A model generated the notes under the pieces. The model had not been told where the DNA came from, did not search any database, and saw only the letters and a program-made list of their open reading frames with translations. Below are positions 35,199 to 43,832 of a DNA stretch of 64,000 nt, piece by piece; the stretch's first letter is position 1, and every line of letters starts with the position of its first letter. Source of the stretch: Croceibacterium_A sp035555595 (GTDB taxonomy: Bacteria > Pseudomonadota > Alphaproteobacteria > Sphingomonadales > Sphingomonadaceae). The stretch lies in contig DATMGK010000085.1 in assembly GCA_035555595.1 (NCBI GenBank), forward strand, positions 1-64,000. Reading direction: 5' to 3'. The position numbers and the translations under genes were made by a program.

Positions 35199-36466
35199 TT
35201 GATCCGCCTTTCGCGAATGGCCTGCTCGCTCTGTTCGCGCAAGTGCCAGGGCAGTTCCTCGAACACATCCTCGAACATCGTATGGAACGGATGATGCAGG
35301 CCGTGACCAAGGATGCCGTTCTTCTCCGCCTCTCGCTGAGAAGCCTTAATGTGTTCATCCAGTTCGCGGTCCATCGCTTCGTGCTGGTCTTCCGACCATT
35401 CGCCCAAGGCGATCAGATGCGCCTTCAGGCGAGCCACAGGGTCGCCCAGCGGCCATTCTTCCCGCTCATGTGCGCTGCGATACACTGTCGGATCGTCCGA
35501 CGTGGAATGCCCTTCCCCCCGATAAGTGAAGAATTCGATCAGCGTCGGCCCCTTGTTGGAACGTGCCCGATCGGCCGCCCAACGCTCAGCAGCATAGACC
35601 GCGAGGGCATCGTTCCCGTCCACCCGTAGCCCGGCGATGCCATAGCCGATGGCGCGGGCGGCAAACGAGGTTCGTTCCGCCCCCGCGAAGCCCGAGAAGC
35701 TGGAAATGGCCCACTGATTGTTGATCACGTTGAAGATGACCGGCGCATTGTAGACAGCGGCAAAAGTCAGCGCGGAATGAAAGTCGCCCTCTGCCGTCGA
35801 ACCCTCCCCTACCCACGCCGCTGCTATCCGGCTGTCACCCTTGATCGCACTGGCCATCGCAAAGCCGGTTGCCTGAGGAAGCTGGGTGGCGAGGTTGCCC
35901 GAGATCGTGAAAAAATTGACCGACCGGGCCGAATACAAAATCGGCAACTGGCGGCCTTTCAGCTTGTCCGCCCGGTTGGAATAGATCTGGTTGACCATTT
36001 CCAGCACCGGATAATCCCGCGCGATCAGACATCCCTGCTGGCGGTAGGACGGGAAGATCATGTCCTCAAAATCCAGCGCCTGCGTGGCGCAGACCGAGGT
36101 TGCCTCCTCCCCCGTGCATTTCAGGTAGAAGCTGGTCTTGCCCTGTCGCTGAGCGCGATACATCCGCCCGTCGAATGCGCGCACCAGCGCCATCTGGCGC
36201 AGCAATTCGCGCATCTTGCCGGGCGAGAGCCGCGGATCCCAAGGGCCGTGGGCCTGATCGTCTTCACCCAGCACCCGGATCATGTCCGTGCAAAGAGGCC
36301 AGGTTTCCGAGGCGGCACACCCTTCGTCTGGACGGACCTGCACACCCGCAGGGGGAATCTTCAGGCCAGAAAAGTCCACCGCGTCGCCAGGACGGAACTG
36401 AGGCTCAGGCACATGCAGCGACAGGCGCGGGCGATTTGTGCCGGCTTCTCCATCCTGCTGGTCCAT
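35186..36466 (-). CDS. bkdA1: Branched-chain 2-oxoacid dehydrogenase, E1 alpha
   Basis: Alpha subunit, about 426 residues. I start it at 36466 (MDQQDGEAG) because GGAGAG lies six bases ahead; an in-frame ATG at 36496 has no ribosome site and lies within the promoter-proximal palindrome. The thiamine site is AAAWVGEGSTAEGDFHSALTFAAVYNAPVIFNVINNQWAISS. The conserved phosphoserine-type loop region reads YRGEGHSTSDDPTVYRS. The N-terminal extension (LSLHVPEPQFRPGD) is typical of the bacterial BCKDH alpha subunit. Products would be isobutyryl-, isovaleryl- and 2-methylbutyryl-CoA. Confidence 0.9.
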   Translation of the reverse strand: MDQQDGEAGTNRPRLSLHVPEPQFRPGDAVDFSGLKIPPAGVQVRPDEGCAASETWPLCTDMIRVLGEDDQAHGPWDPRLSPGKMRELLRQMALVRAFDGRMYRAQRQGKTSFYLKCTGEEATSVCATQALDFEDMIFPSYRQQGCLIARDYPVLEMVNQIYSNRADKLKGRQLPILYSARSVNFFTISGNLATQLPQATGFAMASAIKGDSRIAAAWVGEGSTAEGDFHSALTFAAVYNAPVIFNVINNQWAISSFSGFAGAERTSFAARAIGYGIAGLRVDGNDALAVYAAERWAADRARSNKGPTLIEFFTYRGEGHSTSDDPTVYRSAHEREEWPLGDPVARLKAHLIALGEWSEDQHEAMDRELDEHIKASQREAEKNGILGHGLHHPFHTMFEDVFEELPWHLREQSEQAIRERRIKWPE

Positions 36467-36480
36467 CGATCTCTCCACGC

Positions 36481-36495
36481 TGGAATTTAATTCCA
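36481..36495. promoter_or_regulatory. Palindromic operator candidate at the bkd promoter
   Basis: TGGAATT-T-AATTCCA is a perfect seven-base-pair inverted repeat. It lies about 11 bases downstream of the -10 element and 15 bases before the bkdA1 start codon, at or just after the expected transcription start, a position fitting a repressor site. Lrp/AsnC-type regulators control bkd operons elsewhere; no regulator gene is adjacent. Confidence 0.5.
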
Positions 36496-36505
36496 TTCGT
36501 TTGGT

Positions 36506-36534
36506 ATTTTATTACAAACTCGACATTGGGTCAA
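36506..36534 (-). promoter_or_regulatory. Sigma-70 type promoter of the bkd operon
   Basis: On the minus strand TTGACC (36529-36534) and TAAAAT (36506-36511) are separated by exactly 17 bases, close to the TTGACA-17-TATAAT consensus. It points at bkdA1, with the palindrome following immediately. Confidence 0.6.
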
Positions 36535-36622
36535 CGGAACCGAAGGTTCTACCGTTCCCTCCGATTGAGCAACTACTCTTACGCGCTATGGTGCCCGACC
36601 TGAACGGAGAGGCCAACCCGCG

Positions 36623-37621
36623 ATGCGCTTCCTGATTACCGGCACCGCCGGCTTTATCGGCTTTCATCTATCCCGGCGGCTGCTGAACGAAGGGCACGAG
36701 GTAACGGGCTACGACGGGATGACCGATTACTATGACGTGCGTCTGAAGCAGGCCCGGCTGGCGCAACTCTCACGCCGCAACGGTTACCAACACGTGACCG
36801 CTATGCTGGAGGACCGCGCTGCGCTCGACAGGGCGGCCTCCCTATCCAATCCCGAAGTGATCGTCCATCTCGCCGCCCAGGCCGGGGTGCGCTATTCGAT
36901 CGAGGCACCGCGCACCTATGTGGACAGCAACCTGATCGGATCATGGAACGTCCTGGAACTAGCGCGCGAACTGAAGCCTCAGCACCTTATGCTGGGGTCC
37001 ACTTCAAGCGTTTATGGCGCAAACAGGAAGGTGCCTTTTGCGGAGGAGGACAAGGCGGATGAAACACTGAATCTCTACGCAGCGACGAAGAAAGGCATGG
37101 AGGCGATGGGCTGGTCCTACGCCCAGCTTTTCAACATTCCCACGACCACGCTACGCTTCTTCACCGTGTACGGGCCTTGGGGACGGCCCGACATGGCGCT
37201 GTTCAAGTTCGTTTCCGCAATTCTCGAAGGGCAGCCGATCGACGTTTACGGCCACGGCGAGATGGCGCGGGACTTCACATTTGTGGACGATCTGGTCGAA
37301 TCGCTCATTCGCCTTGCCCCACTGGCACCGGCCGAAAAGAACCGGGCGGAAGGCGATACGCTATCTGACGGCGTTCCGGCTCGCACAGTCAACATCGCCA
37401 ATGGTGCGCCGGTGAAGCTGATGGATTTCATCGCCGTGGTGGAAGAAACCCTCGGCCGGAAAGCGCAGCTCAACATGATGCCGATCCAGCCGGGGGAAAT
37501 GCCGCAAACCTTTGGCGACGCCAGCCTGCTACGCGCCCTGACCGGCTATGCCCCCCAGACCAATATCAATGAAGGCGTGAGGGCGTTTGCCCAGTGGTAT
37601 CGGGATTTCTACCGCGTCTAG
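36623..37621 (+). CDS. NAD-dependent epimerase, UDP-glucuronate 4-epimerase-like
   Basis: A 332-residue extended short-chain dehydrogenase with Rossmann motif TGTAGFIGFHLSRRLL, conserved STSSVYG serine region and catalytic Tyr-Lys in NLYAATKKGME. The stretches SIEAPRTYVDSNLIGSWNVLELAR and VYGPWGRPDMALFKFVSAILEG are typical of UDP-GlcA 4-epimerases (UDP-GalA formation). GGAGAG lies about 12 bases before the ATG. It is divergent from bkd and ends on thyA with a four-base overlap. A role in surface polysaccharide is likely by proximity but not proven. Confidence 0.85.
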   Translation: MRFLITGTAGFIGFHLSRRLLNEGHEVTGYDGMTDYYDVRLKQARLAQLSRRNGYQHVTAMLEDRAALDRAASLSNPEVIVHLAAQAGVRYSIEAPRTYVDSNLIGSWNVLELARELKPQHLMLGSTSSVYGANRKVPFAEEDKADETLNLYAATKKGMEAMGWSYAQLFNIPTTTLRFFTVYGPWGRPDMALFKFVSAILEGQPIDVYGHGEMARDFTFVDDLVESLIRLAPLAPAEKNRAEGDTLSDGVPARTVNIANGAPVKLMDFIAVVEETLGRKAQLNMMPIQPGEMPQTFGDASLLRALTGYAPQTNINEGVRAFAQWYRDFYRV

Positions 37622-38586
37622 ACGGCAACGGGCGCCCTGATCACTCCCTGCGGGGAGTAATCGCTCACTTCAAAATCCTCGATCCTGTATTCGAAGATAG
37701 AGGCTGGCTTGCGAAGAAGAGCCAGCCGCGGTTCGCCCTCTGGTACGCGAGAGAGCTGTTCCGCCACCAGATCGGCATGATTGAGATAGAGATGCGTGTC
37801 GCCGCCGGCCCATATCAGCTCACCTGCCGTATAACCCGCCTGATCCGCGATCATCCGCGTTAGCATTGCCGCGCCGAACAGGTTGAAGGGCAAGCCAAGC
37901 GCAACATCGCAACTGCGCTGATAGAGCAGGCAATTGAGCCGATCGCCGGAAACGTGGAACTGATAGGTCTTGTGGCACGGAGGAAGTGCCATCCTGTCCA
38001 GCTCGGCGACATTCCACCCCTCAATGATATGTCGGCGCCCACCAGGGCTGATCCGCAAGCCCTCGATCAGCTGCGCGATCTGATTGATACCGGCGCCGGA
38101 GCGAAACAGCCCTTCCCCTGCCGACTCGTATGTCGGCCAGTCCACCCATTGCTTGCCGTAGACCGGCCCGAGGTCGCCCCACTGCCGTGCGAAAGCTTCG
38201 TCATCCACCACGCGCGCTTCGAAATCGGCCTGCGAGATGTCTTCACCGCTGGCCTTGCGATATTTCGCCAGTGGCCAGTCGCTCCAGATCGTGACGCCCT
38301 GCTGCAACAGAGGGCGAATGTTGGTTTCCCCGGTAAGAAACCACAACATTTCCCGCGCGGCCGCCTTCCAGAAAACCCGCTTGGTGGTGAGTAGGGGAAT
38401 GCGCCCATCCGACAGGTCAAAACGAAGCTGCGGCCCGAATAGCGAACGCGTGCCCACTCCCGTGCGGTCGACTCGCTCATCCCCTTCCTCCCAGATGCGC
38501 CGCATCAGATGGAGGTATTGCCATTCCCAATTACGGGACTGGCCTTCCGGGTTCGAAGGAACGGCGAAGATCGGTCGGTTGCTCAT
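37618..38586 (-). CDS. thyA: Thymidylate synthase
   Basis: Converts dUMP to dTMP with methylene-THF. I start it at 38586 (MSNRPIFAVPSN), giving 322 residues; an in-frame ATG at 38631 adds 15 residues of leader. Motifs are RTGVGTRSLFGPQLRFDL, WFLTGETNIRPLLQQGVTIW and GPVYGKQWVDW, and the catalytic Cys in ALPPCHKTYQFHV. Compared with the E. coli enzyme it carries an extra segment of about 50 residues in the small domain between VTIW and LGPVYG, as in the Lactobacillus-type enzyme. Confidence 0.95.
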   Translation of the reverse strand: MSNRPIFAVPSNPEGQSRNWEWQYLHLMRRIWEEGDERVDRTGVGTRSLFGPQLRFDLSDGRIPLLTTKRVFWKAAAREMLWFLTGETNIRPLLQQGVTIWSDWPLAKYRKASGEDISQADFEARVVDDEAFARQWGDLGPVYGKQWVDWPTYESAGEGLFRSGAGINQIAQLIEGLRISPGGRRHIIEGWNVAELDRMALPPCHKTYQFHVSGDRLNCLLYQRSCDVALGLPFNLFGAAMLTRMIADQAGYTAGELIWAGGDTHLYLNHADLVAEQLSRVPEGEPRLALLRKPASIFEYRIEDFEVSDYSPQGVIRAPVAV

Positions 38587-38760
38587 GGATGCAATCTCTA
38601 CACGGCAAAAACGCGGCGAAAATTTGCCCAACGAAATAGGCAGTGGGAACTTTGTCTATAACCATCTGCCTGATGGCAAAAAACCGCGCTTGCCAGCCCG
38701 CGACCCCCCCCTTATAGGGCCGCCTCTGCCTTGCCCCCGGGTCTTTCCGGAGGCTCCGGT

Positions 38761-38837
38761 CGGGGAGTAGCTCAGCCTGGTAGAGCACTGTCTTCGGGAG
38801 GCAGGGGCCGGAGGTTCGAATCCTCTCTCCCCGACCA
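38761..38837 (+). tRNA. tRNA-Pro (anticodon CGG)
   Basis: A 77-base class I tRNA: acceptor CGGGGAG/CTCCCCG, D arm GCTCAGCCTGGTAGAGC, anticodon arm CTGTC/GGCAG around the loop TTCGGGA (anticodon CGG), T arm GGAGG/CCTCT around TTCGAAT, discriminator A and an encoded CCA. It directly precedes the lower-GC polysaccharide block. Confidence 0.95.
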
Positions 38838-38939
38838 AATATTTGCGGATGGCATTGAGATGCACCGCTTACTACTTCGTATTTAGCGAGTCACTGTAGT
38901 GTCTGGCGTTGCATGCTTCTGTTCGAGTAGCGGGATCTG

Positions 38940-40217
38940 ATGCCTCTCCGGATGGCCCCGATGCTAAATGTGGCACTGCGAGTAGCCACGCTAGGGACGC
39001 GTTTCGCGTTAATCTTCGTTCTCGCCAGGTATCTCGACGTCGCATCGGTCGGCTATTACGGCCTGTTCACAGCCGCCATCGGATATGCATTGCTATGCGT
39101 TGGCCTCGACCTTTACGTCTATACCACCAGGGAGATAGCCAAGACTGACGCCAATCGTCAGGGGCATTTGCTGAAAAATCAGGCCGCATTAGTTGTCTTA
39201 CTCTATTTTGCGCTAACCCCTCTTGCCATTATATTACTGCCGACAACCGGACTGCCTAAAATAATTCTCTACTGGTTTATACCAATTCTGTTTCTTGAAC
39301 ACATTAATCAGGAACTTTATCGCCTGCTGATAATCCTGCACCGGCAGATCGCGGCAAGCACTCTACTTTTCATAAGGCAGGGCAGTTGGGCGCTAGCCAT
39401 CACTGGCCTGATGATAGTCCGCGAGGACAGCCGCAATTTGACAGTGGTAATGGCTTTCTGGGCCACAGCGGGTGTGTTCGCCGCAGCGGCTGGATTGCGG
39501 AAGCTGCATGGTCTGCGAATGGGCGGTTGGCGAGAGCGCATTGACTGGCGGTGGATCAGAAACGGTATTGGCGTCAGCGGCGCTTTTCTCGCAGCGACAA
39601 TGGCTATCCGAGGCGTGCAGACTTTCGACCGCTATTGGCTGGAAGATATCGCCGGCATCGAAGTTGTAGGCGCCTATGTACTTTTCTTTGGAATAGCCAG
39701 CGCGCTTAATGTCTTCCTGGATGCCGCTATTTTCTCTTTCAGATATCCAGAACTGATCAGGTTGAGCCACGAGCAAAGATACACCGAGATGCGCAGCCGC
39801 GTTCACATAATGGCCCTTCTCACCATAGGCGCTTGCCTCGCCTTTTCTGTGGCAAGCTCGCTTTTGCTGCCAATCCTGCTCTCATGGATTGGAGAAAAAA
39901 TCTATCTATCTGAAATATCGCTGTACTACTGGGTCTTGGCAGCCATGATCTCATACTCACTGTCAATGGTGCCGCACTATGCGCTTTATGCCCGTGGCAA
40001 TGACCGGACGATCATTGCGAGCCATCTCGCGGCCCTGCCCGTCTTTGGCGCAACGACCTGGCTTATGCTGAGGATATCGCCATCTGAGGCCGTGCCGGCA
40101 GGCGTCTTTGTTGCCATGACCACGGTCCTTATGTGGAAAACGATTGCTTACCTGAAAACGTTCTATCGCGCATCCAGCGTGAAGACCCGACCTGAACGCA
40201 AGGAGCGGTTGAAGTAG
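38940..40217 (+). CDS. Polysaccharide flippase, Wzx-like
   Basis: A 425-residue protein with about 12 hydrophobic segments, matching the MATE/Wzx fold that moves lipid-linked repeat units across the inner membrane. The N-terminus reads LRVATLGTRFALIFVLARYLDVASVGYYGLF, like the first helices of Wzx proteins, and MAIRGVQTFDRYWLEDIAGIEVVGAYVLFFGIA resembles the second repeat half. It is the first gene of the plus-strand operon, 102 bases after tRNA-Pro. The start at ATG 38940 has GCGGGA upstream; ATG 38952 is possible. pseC starts directly after the stop codon. Confidence 0.75.
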   Translation: MPLRMAPMLNVALRVATLGTRFALIFVLARYLDVASVGYYGLFTAAIGYALLCVGLDLYVYTTREIAKTDANRQGHLLKNQAALVVLLYFALTPLAIILLPTTGLPKIILYWFIPILFLEHINQELYRLLIILHRQIAASTLLFIRQGSWALAITGLMIVREDSRNLTVVMAFWATAGVFAAAAGLRKLHGLRMGGWRERIDWRWIRNGIGVSGAFLAATMAIRGVQTFDRYWLEDIAGIEVVGAYVLFFGIASALNVFLDAAIFSFRYPELIRLSHEQRYTEMRSRVHIMALLTIGACLAFSVASSLLLPILLSWIGEKIYLSEISLYYWVLAAMISYSLSMVPHYALYARGNDRTIIASHLAALPVFGATTWLMLRISPSEAVPAGVFVAMTTVLMWKTIAYLKTFYRASSVKTRPERKERLK

Positions 40218-41381
40218 ATGATCCGGTACGGCCAGCAAGACATCAGCCAGGATGATATCGACGCTGTAATAAGCGTTCTGACCTCAGTGAACCTCACGCA
40301 AGGGCCAACGATTCCCCAGTTCGAAAACGGCCTGCTGGCGCATGTGGGGGCAAAGCACGCAATCGCCGTGAACAGCGCAACTTCGGCGCTGCACATAGCT
40401 TGTCTGGCGCTGGATCTTGGCCCCGGTGACTGGCTTTGGACTACGCCCAACACCTTCGTGGCATCGGCAAATTGCGGGCTCTACTGCGGCGCCAAGGTCG
40501 ATTTTGTAGACATAGACCCCCGTACCTATAACCTCAGCCCGGAAGCACTTGAAGCCAAGCTGATAGACGCAGAACGCCACGGCAAATTGCCCAAGGTCGT
40601 TGTTCCCGTCCATCTGGCAGGCCAACCCTGCGACATGGAGGCCGTTCATGCTCTGGGGCAGAAATATGGCTTTCGCATAATCGAAGATGCTTCCCACGCA
40701 GTCGGGGGATCATATCAAGGCGAGCCGATAGGCAACTGTCGCTATAGCGACATAACCATCTTCAGCTTCCACCCTGTGAAAATTATCACCACGGCTGAAG
40801 GCGGCATGGCGATTACCAATGACGACAGGATCGCGGAGCGTTTGGGTCTGCTGCGCAGCCACGGCATCACACGAGAGCCAAATCTCATGACCGGACCGAT
40901 GGAAGGCCCGTGGTACTACCAGCAGGTCGCGCTGGGATACAATTACAGGATGACAGACCTGCAAGCCGCACTCGGCTTAAGCCAGTTGAACAGGCTGGAG
41001 GCATTTATCAGCCGGCGCCATGAGATTGCACAGCGCTACGATAGGCTGCTCTCAGACATGCCACTCACCCTACCCTGGCAGCATCCGGATTCCCATTCCG
41101 CTTATCATCTTTATGTTATCCGCCTTAAACTGAATCACATCACGCGTAGCCATCGCGAAGTTTTCGAGCATATGCGTTCGAAAGAGATTATGGTGAACCT
41201 GCATTACATCCCAGTTCATACCCAGCCTTATTATCAAAAACTTGGTTTCCGTTCGGGCGACTTCCCGGAGGCTGAACAGTATTATCGCGAAGCCATAAGC
41301 ATCCCCATGCACCCCTCGCTGAGCGAAGCAGAACAAGACTATGTGATCGAGGCGTTGCGCGAAGCGATCGGCGATCGATGA
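40218..41381 (+). CDS. pseC: UDP-4-amino-4,6-dideoxy-N-acetyl-beta-L-altrosamine transaminase PseC
   Basis: PLP-dependent aminotransferase of the pseudaminic acid pathway, 387 residues. The opening MIRYGQQDISQDDIDAV and VNLTQGPTIPQFEN, then VNSATSALHIACLALDLGPGDWLWTTPNTFVASANCGLYCGA, match PseC closely. The PLP lysine is Lys188 in FSFHPVKIITTAEGG, with Asp in IIEDASHAVGG. It aminates the 4-keto sugar UDP-2-acetamido-2,6-dideoxy-L-arabino-hexos-4-ulose. Its stop overlaps the pseF start. Confidence 0.93.
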   Translation: MIRYGQQDISQDDIDAVISVLTSVNLTQGPTIPQFENGLLAHVGAKHAIAVNSATSALHIACLALDLGPGDWLWTTPNTFVASANCGLYCGAKVDFVDIDPRTYNLSPEALEAKLIDAERHGKLPKVVVPVHLAGQPCDMEAVHALGQKYGFRIIEDASHAVGGSYQGEPIGNCRYSDITIFSFHPVKIITTAEGGMAITNDDRIAERLGLLRSHGITREPNLMTGPMEGPWYYQQVALGYNYRMTDLQAALGLSQLNRLEAFISRRHEIAQRYDRLLSDMPLTLPWQHPDSHSAYHLYVIRLKLNHITRSHREVFEHMRSKEIMVNLHYIPVHTQPYYQKLGFRSGDFPEAEQYYREAISIPMHPSLSEAEQDYVIEALREAIGDR

Positions 41382-42082
41382 AAGCGGCGATCATCCCTGC
41401 ACGTGGGGGAAGTAAGCGCATCCCGCGTAAGAACATCAAGATCTTCGGCGGGCGCCCTATGATTGCATGGTCATTGAGGGCCGCACAGGAAAGCGGCTGT
41501 TTCGACCGAATTATTGTCAGCACCGATGACGAGGAGATTGCCGAAATCGCCCAGAATCACGGCGCAGAGACTCCGTTCATTAGGCCAGCTGAGCTGTCAG
41601 ACGATCATTGTGGCACGGTGCCAGTCATAGCCCACGCCGCAAACTGGCTGGCCGATCACGGTACGCCGGCAGACGAGGTGTGCTGTATCTATGCTACTGC
41701 GCCTTTCATTGACGCTGAGGACCTGCGGCGCGGGCTGACCACTTTGCAGAAAACTGGCGCCGAATACACTTTCTCTGTCACCAGTTATGCTTTCCCCATC
41801 CAGCGCGCGATCCGAATCACGGCAGAACAACGGGTTGAGATGTTTCAGCCCGCTCATGCCCAATCACGGTCACAGGATCTTGAGGAAGCCTGGCATGATG
41901 CGGGCCAGTTCTACTGGGGTCGCGCGACTGCGTGGATGAATGGCATCCCGTTATTTACCAAAGAGAGTGCCCCTGTGCCTCTGCCCCGTTTCCGGGTCCA
42001 GGATATCGACACGCCAGAAGATTGGCAGCGTGCGGAACTGATGCTGGAAATTCTGCAGCGATCTGCAGCAAAAGCCGATTGA
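41378..42082 (+). CDS. pseF: Pseudaminic acid cytidylyltransferase PseF
   Basis: Activates pseudaminic acid as CMP-Pse. The 234-residue protein starts MKAAIIPARGGSKRIPRKNIKIFGGRPM, the CTP-binding signature of CMP-sialic-acid-synthetase-like enzymes. DRIIVSTDDEEIAEIAQNHGAETPFIRPAEL and the YATAPFIDAEDLRRGL segment match the Pse subtype. It overlaps pseC by four bases and shares TGATG with pseG. Confidence 0.92.
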   Translation: MKAAIIPARGGSKRIPRKNIKIFGGRPMIAWSLRAAQESGCFDRIIVSTDDEEIAEIAQNHGAETPFIRPAELSDDHCGTVPVIAHAANWLADHGTPADEVCCIYATAPFIDAEDLRRGLTTLQKTGAEYTFSVTSYAFPIQRAIRITAEQRVEMFQPAHAQSRSQDLEEAWHDAGQFYWGRATAWMNGIPLFTKESAPVPLPRFRVQDIDTPEDWQRAELMLEILQRSAAKAD

Positions 42083-43191
42083 TGACCCCGCCCCCTGTTA
42101 TTCCACAAATCGCCTTTCGCACGGATGCCTCGCTGGAGATAGGTACGGGGCACGTAATGCGTTGCCTTACGCTGGCCGACGTTCTGCGACAGCGTGGGGC
42201 GGACTGTACGTTCATATGCCGTGCCCATGATGGCCATCTGTTGGATTATATTCGCCAGAGAGGACATCGCGTACAGGCACTCTCGGGATCAAGTTCCATT
42301 GGATGCCCATCTTCCGGATCTGCAGGACACGCCCACTGGTTAGGGGCGGATTGGAAAGTGGACGCGGAGCAAACGCGCGAAGCGTTAGGACAGGTCCTTT
42401 TCGACTATCTGGTAGTAGATCACTACGGGTTGGATCGTTCGTGGGAGAAAGCATTGCGCTCCGCCTGCCACCGACTGATGGTGATGGATGATCTGGCGGA
42501 CCGCCCGCATGACTGTGATCTGCTCCTCGATCCCAGTCTCGGACGAGAGCGCACCGATTATGGTCCCTGGACTTCCTCGTGCACGCAAGTTCTGCTCGGC
42601 CCGAACTACGCTCTTCTGCGGCCAGAATTCGCCGCCCACAGAAACGAAAGTCTGGCCCGCAGGACAAAAGGTTTGTTCCAGCGGCTACTGATCACCATGG
42701 GCGGGGTAGACAAAGTTAACGCGACCGGGCGCGTTTTAGGCGCGCTCGAACGAAGCTCCGTCCCTCGCGATCTGAAAATCACTGTTATAATGGGGCCTAA
42801 TGCACCTTGGCTTGATGACATTCAGGCTGCGGCTGCGAGAATGCCGGTTCCAACGGAGATTTTGGTAGCCGTGGATAATATGGCTCAGTTGATGGCGGCC
42901 AGCGACTTGGCGATCGGTGCGGCGGGAGGAACCTCATGGGAGCGATGCTGCATGGGATTGCCAACCATACAATTTATTCTGGCAGACAATCAGATCGGCA
43001 TTGCGGATGCATTGGCGAAGGCTGGTGCGGCGGTTTGCGCGGATGGACAGAATTTTTCTGACGTTTTCTCTCAAATAACTGGAGCAGACAGCCCAGAGCT
43101 GCTGAAAAAAATAAGCAAACTGGCCTGCGAAATCACCGATGGGTTAGGTGCGGAGCGAGTGTCAGAGCAAATTCTGGGAAGAATCCTGTGA
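42082..43191 (+). CDS. pseG: UDP-2,4-diacetamido-2,4,6-trideoxy-beta-L-altropyranose hydrolase PseG
   Basis: Releases the free sugar from its UDP form. I start it at the ATG overlapping the pseF stop (TGATG), giving 369 residues; the longer frame from 41932 lies within pseF. The N-terminus QIAFRTDASLEIGTGHVMRCLTLAD and the Gly-rich IGAAGGTSWERCCMGLPTI are PseG motifs of the GT-B fold. MGGVDKVNATGRVLGALE is the nucleotide-side loop. The next gene starts at a GTG overlapping its stop. Confidence 0.92.
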   Translation: MTPPPVIPQIAFRTDASLEIGTGHVMRCLTLADVLRQRGADCTFICRAHDGHLLDYIRQRGHRVQALSGSSSIGCPSSGSAGHAHWLGADWKVDAEQTREALGQVLFDYLVVDHYGLDRSWEKALRSACHRLMVMDDLADRPHDCDLLLDPSLGRERTDYGPWTSSCTQVLLGPNYALLRPEFAAHRNESLARRTKGLFQRLLITMGGVDKVNATGRVLGALERSSVPRDLKITVIMGPNAPWLDDIQAAAARMPVPTEILVAVDNMAQLMAASDLAIGAAGGTSWERCCMGLPTIQFILADNQIGIADALAKAGAAVCADGQNFSDVFSQITGADSPELLKKISKLACEITDGLGAERVSEQILGRIL

Positions 43192-43832
43192 AAATCACGA
43201 TTCTATGCAGCGATGCCACCCACCCGGTGAACATTTGGCTTGAGGATTGGGCGGCCCAGATCGCGAACGCTGCAAATGTTGAGATTGTCCGCAAAGTGCA
43301 GGATGCTGGCGGTGGTGATATCCTTTTCCTCATCTCATGCACCGAAGTCGTAACTCGAGAAGAGAGAAACAGATACGGCGCTAGCCTAGTCCTCCACGCG
43401 AGCGCTCTTCCAAAGGGCCGTGGATGGAGCCCTCACATATGGGAACTCATCGAAGGCGCGGAAAACATAACCCTCTCCCTCTTGGAAGCAGAGGATTCCG
43501 TAGATAGCGGGCGGGTCTGGACACAACGCAGCATCCCAATTCCCCGCCACGCCTTATGGTCAGAAATCAACGAAGCTCTGTTCAGCGCAGAAATTGCCCT
43601 GATGACGTTCGCACTAGAGAATTTCCGCAAGATATCTCTATTTGAGCAATCCGCAGAGGGAGTTTCATATCATCGTCGCCGTACACCCAGCGACAGCGAA
43701 ATTGACCCAAATCGGACCATCGCGGAGCAATTTGACCTTATCCGGGTTTGTGATCCACAGCGGTTTCCCGCCTACTTCCATCTCAGAGGCCATCGTTACG
43801 TGTTAAAACTGGAGAAGTATGATGGCCAATGA
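43188..43832 (+). CDS. Formyltransferase-like protein in the PseH position
   Basis: A 214-residue protein related to the formyl-transferase N-terminal fold. The core motif VLHASALPKGRGWSPHIWELIEG, then LLEAEDSVDSGRVW, places His70 and Asp106 where methionyl-tRNA formyltransferase has its catalytic His and Asp. The catalytic Asn two residues before the His is Val68 here. In pse clusters the N4-acyl group is normally added by the acetyltransferase PseH, which is absent, so this protein is the candidate to acylate (perhaps formylate) the 4-amino group made by PseC. The start is GTG, overlapping the pseG stop; its end overlaps pseI. The reaction is inferred from position and family. Confidence 0.7.
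   Translation: MKITILCSDATHPVNIWLEDWAAQIANAANVEIVRKVQDAGGGDILFLISCTEVVTREERNRYGASLVLHASALPKGRGWSPHIWELIEGAENITLSLLEAEDSVDSGRVWTQRSIPIPRHALWSEINEALFSAEIALMTFALENFRKISLFEQSAEGVSYHRRRTPSDSEIDPNRTIAEQFDLIRVCDPQRFPAYFHLRGHRYVLKLEKYDGQ

Noticed and set aside
38846..38870. TGGCAT-N5-TGC, resembling a sigma-54 promoter that PrsR could use upstream of the polysaccharide operon
   Set aside because: The distance between the GG and GC elements is one base too short, and the -24 element is imperfect. Spacing is strict for sigma-54.
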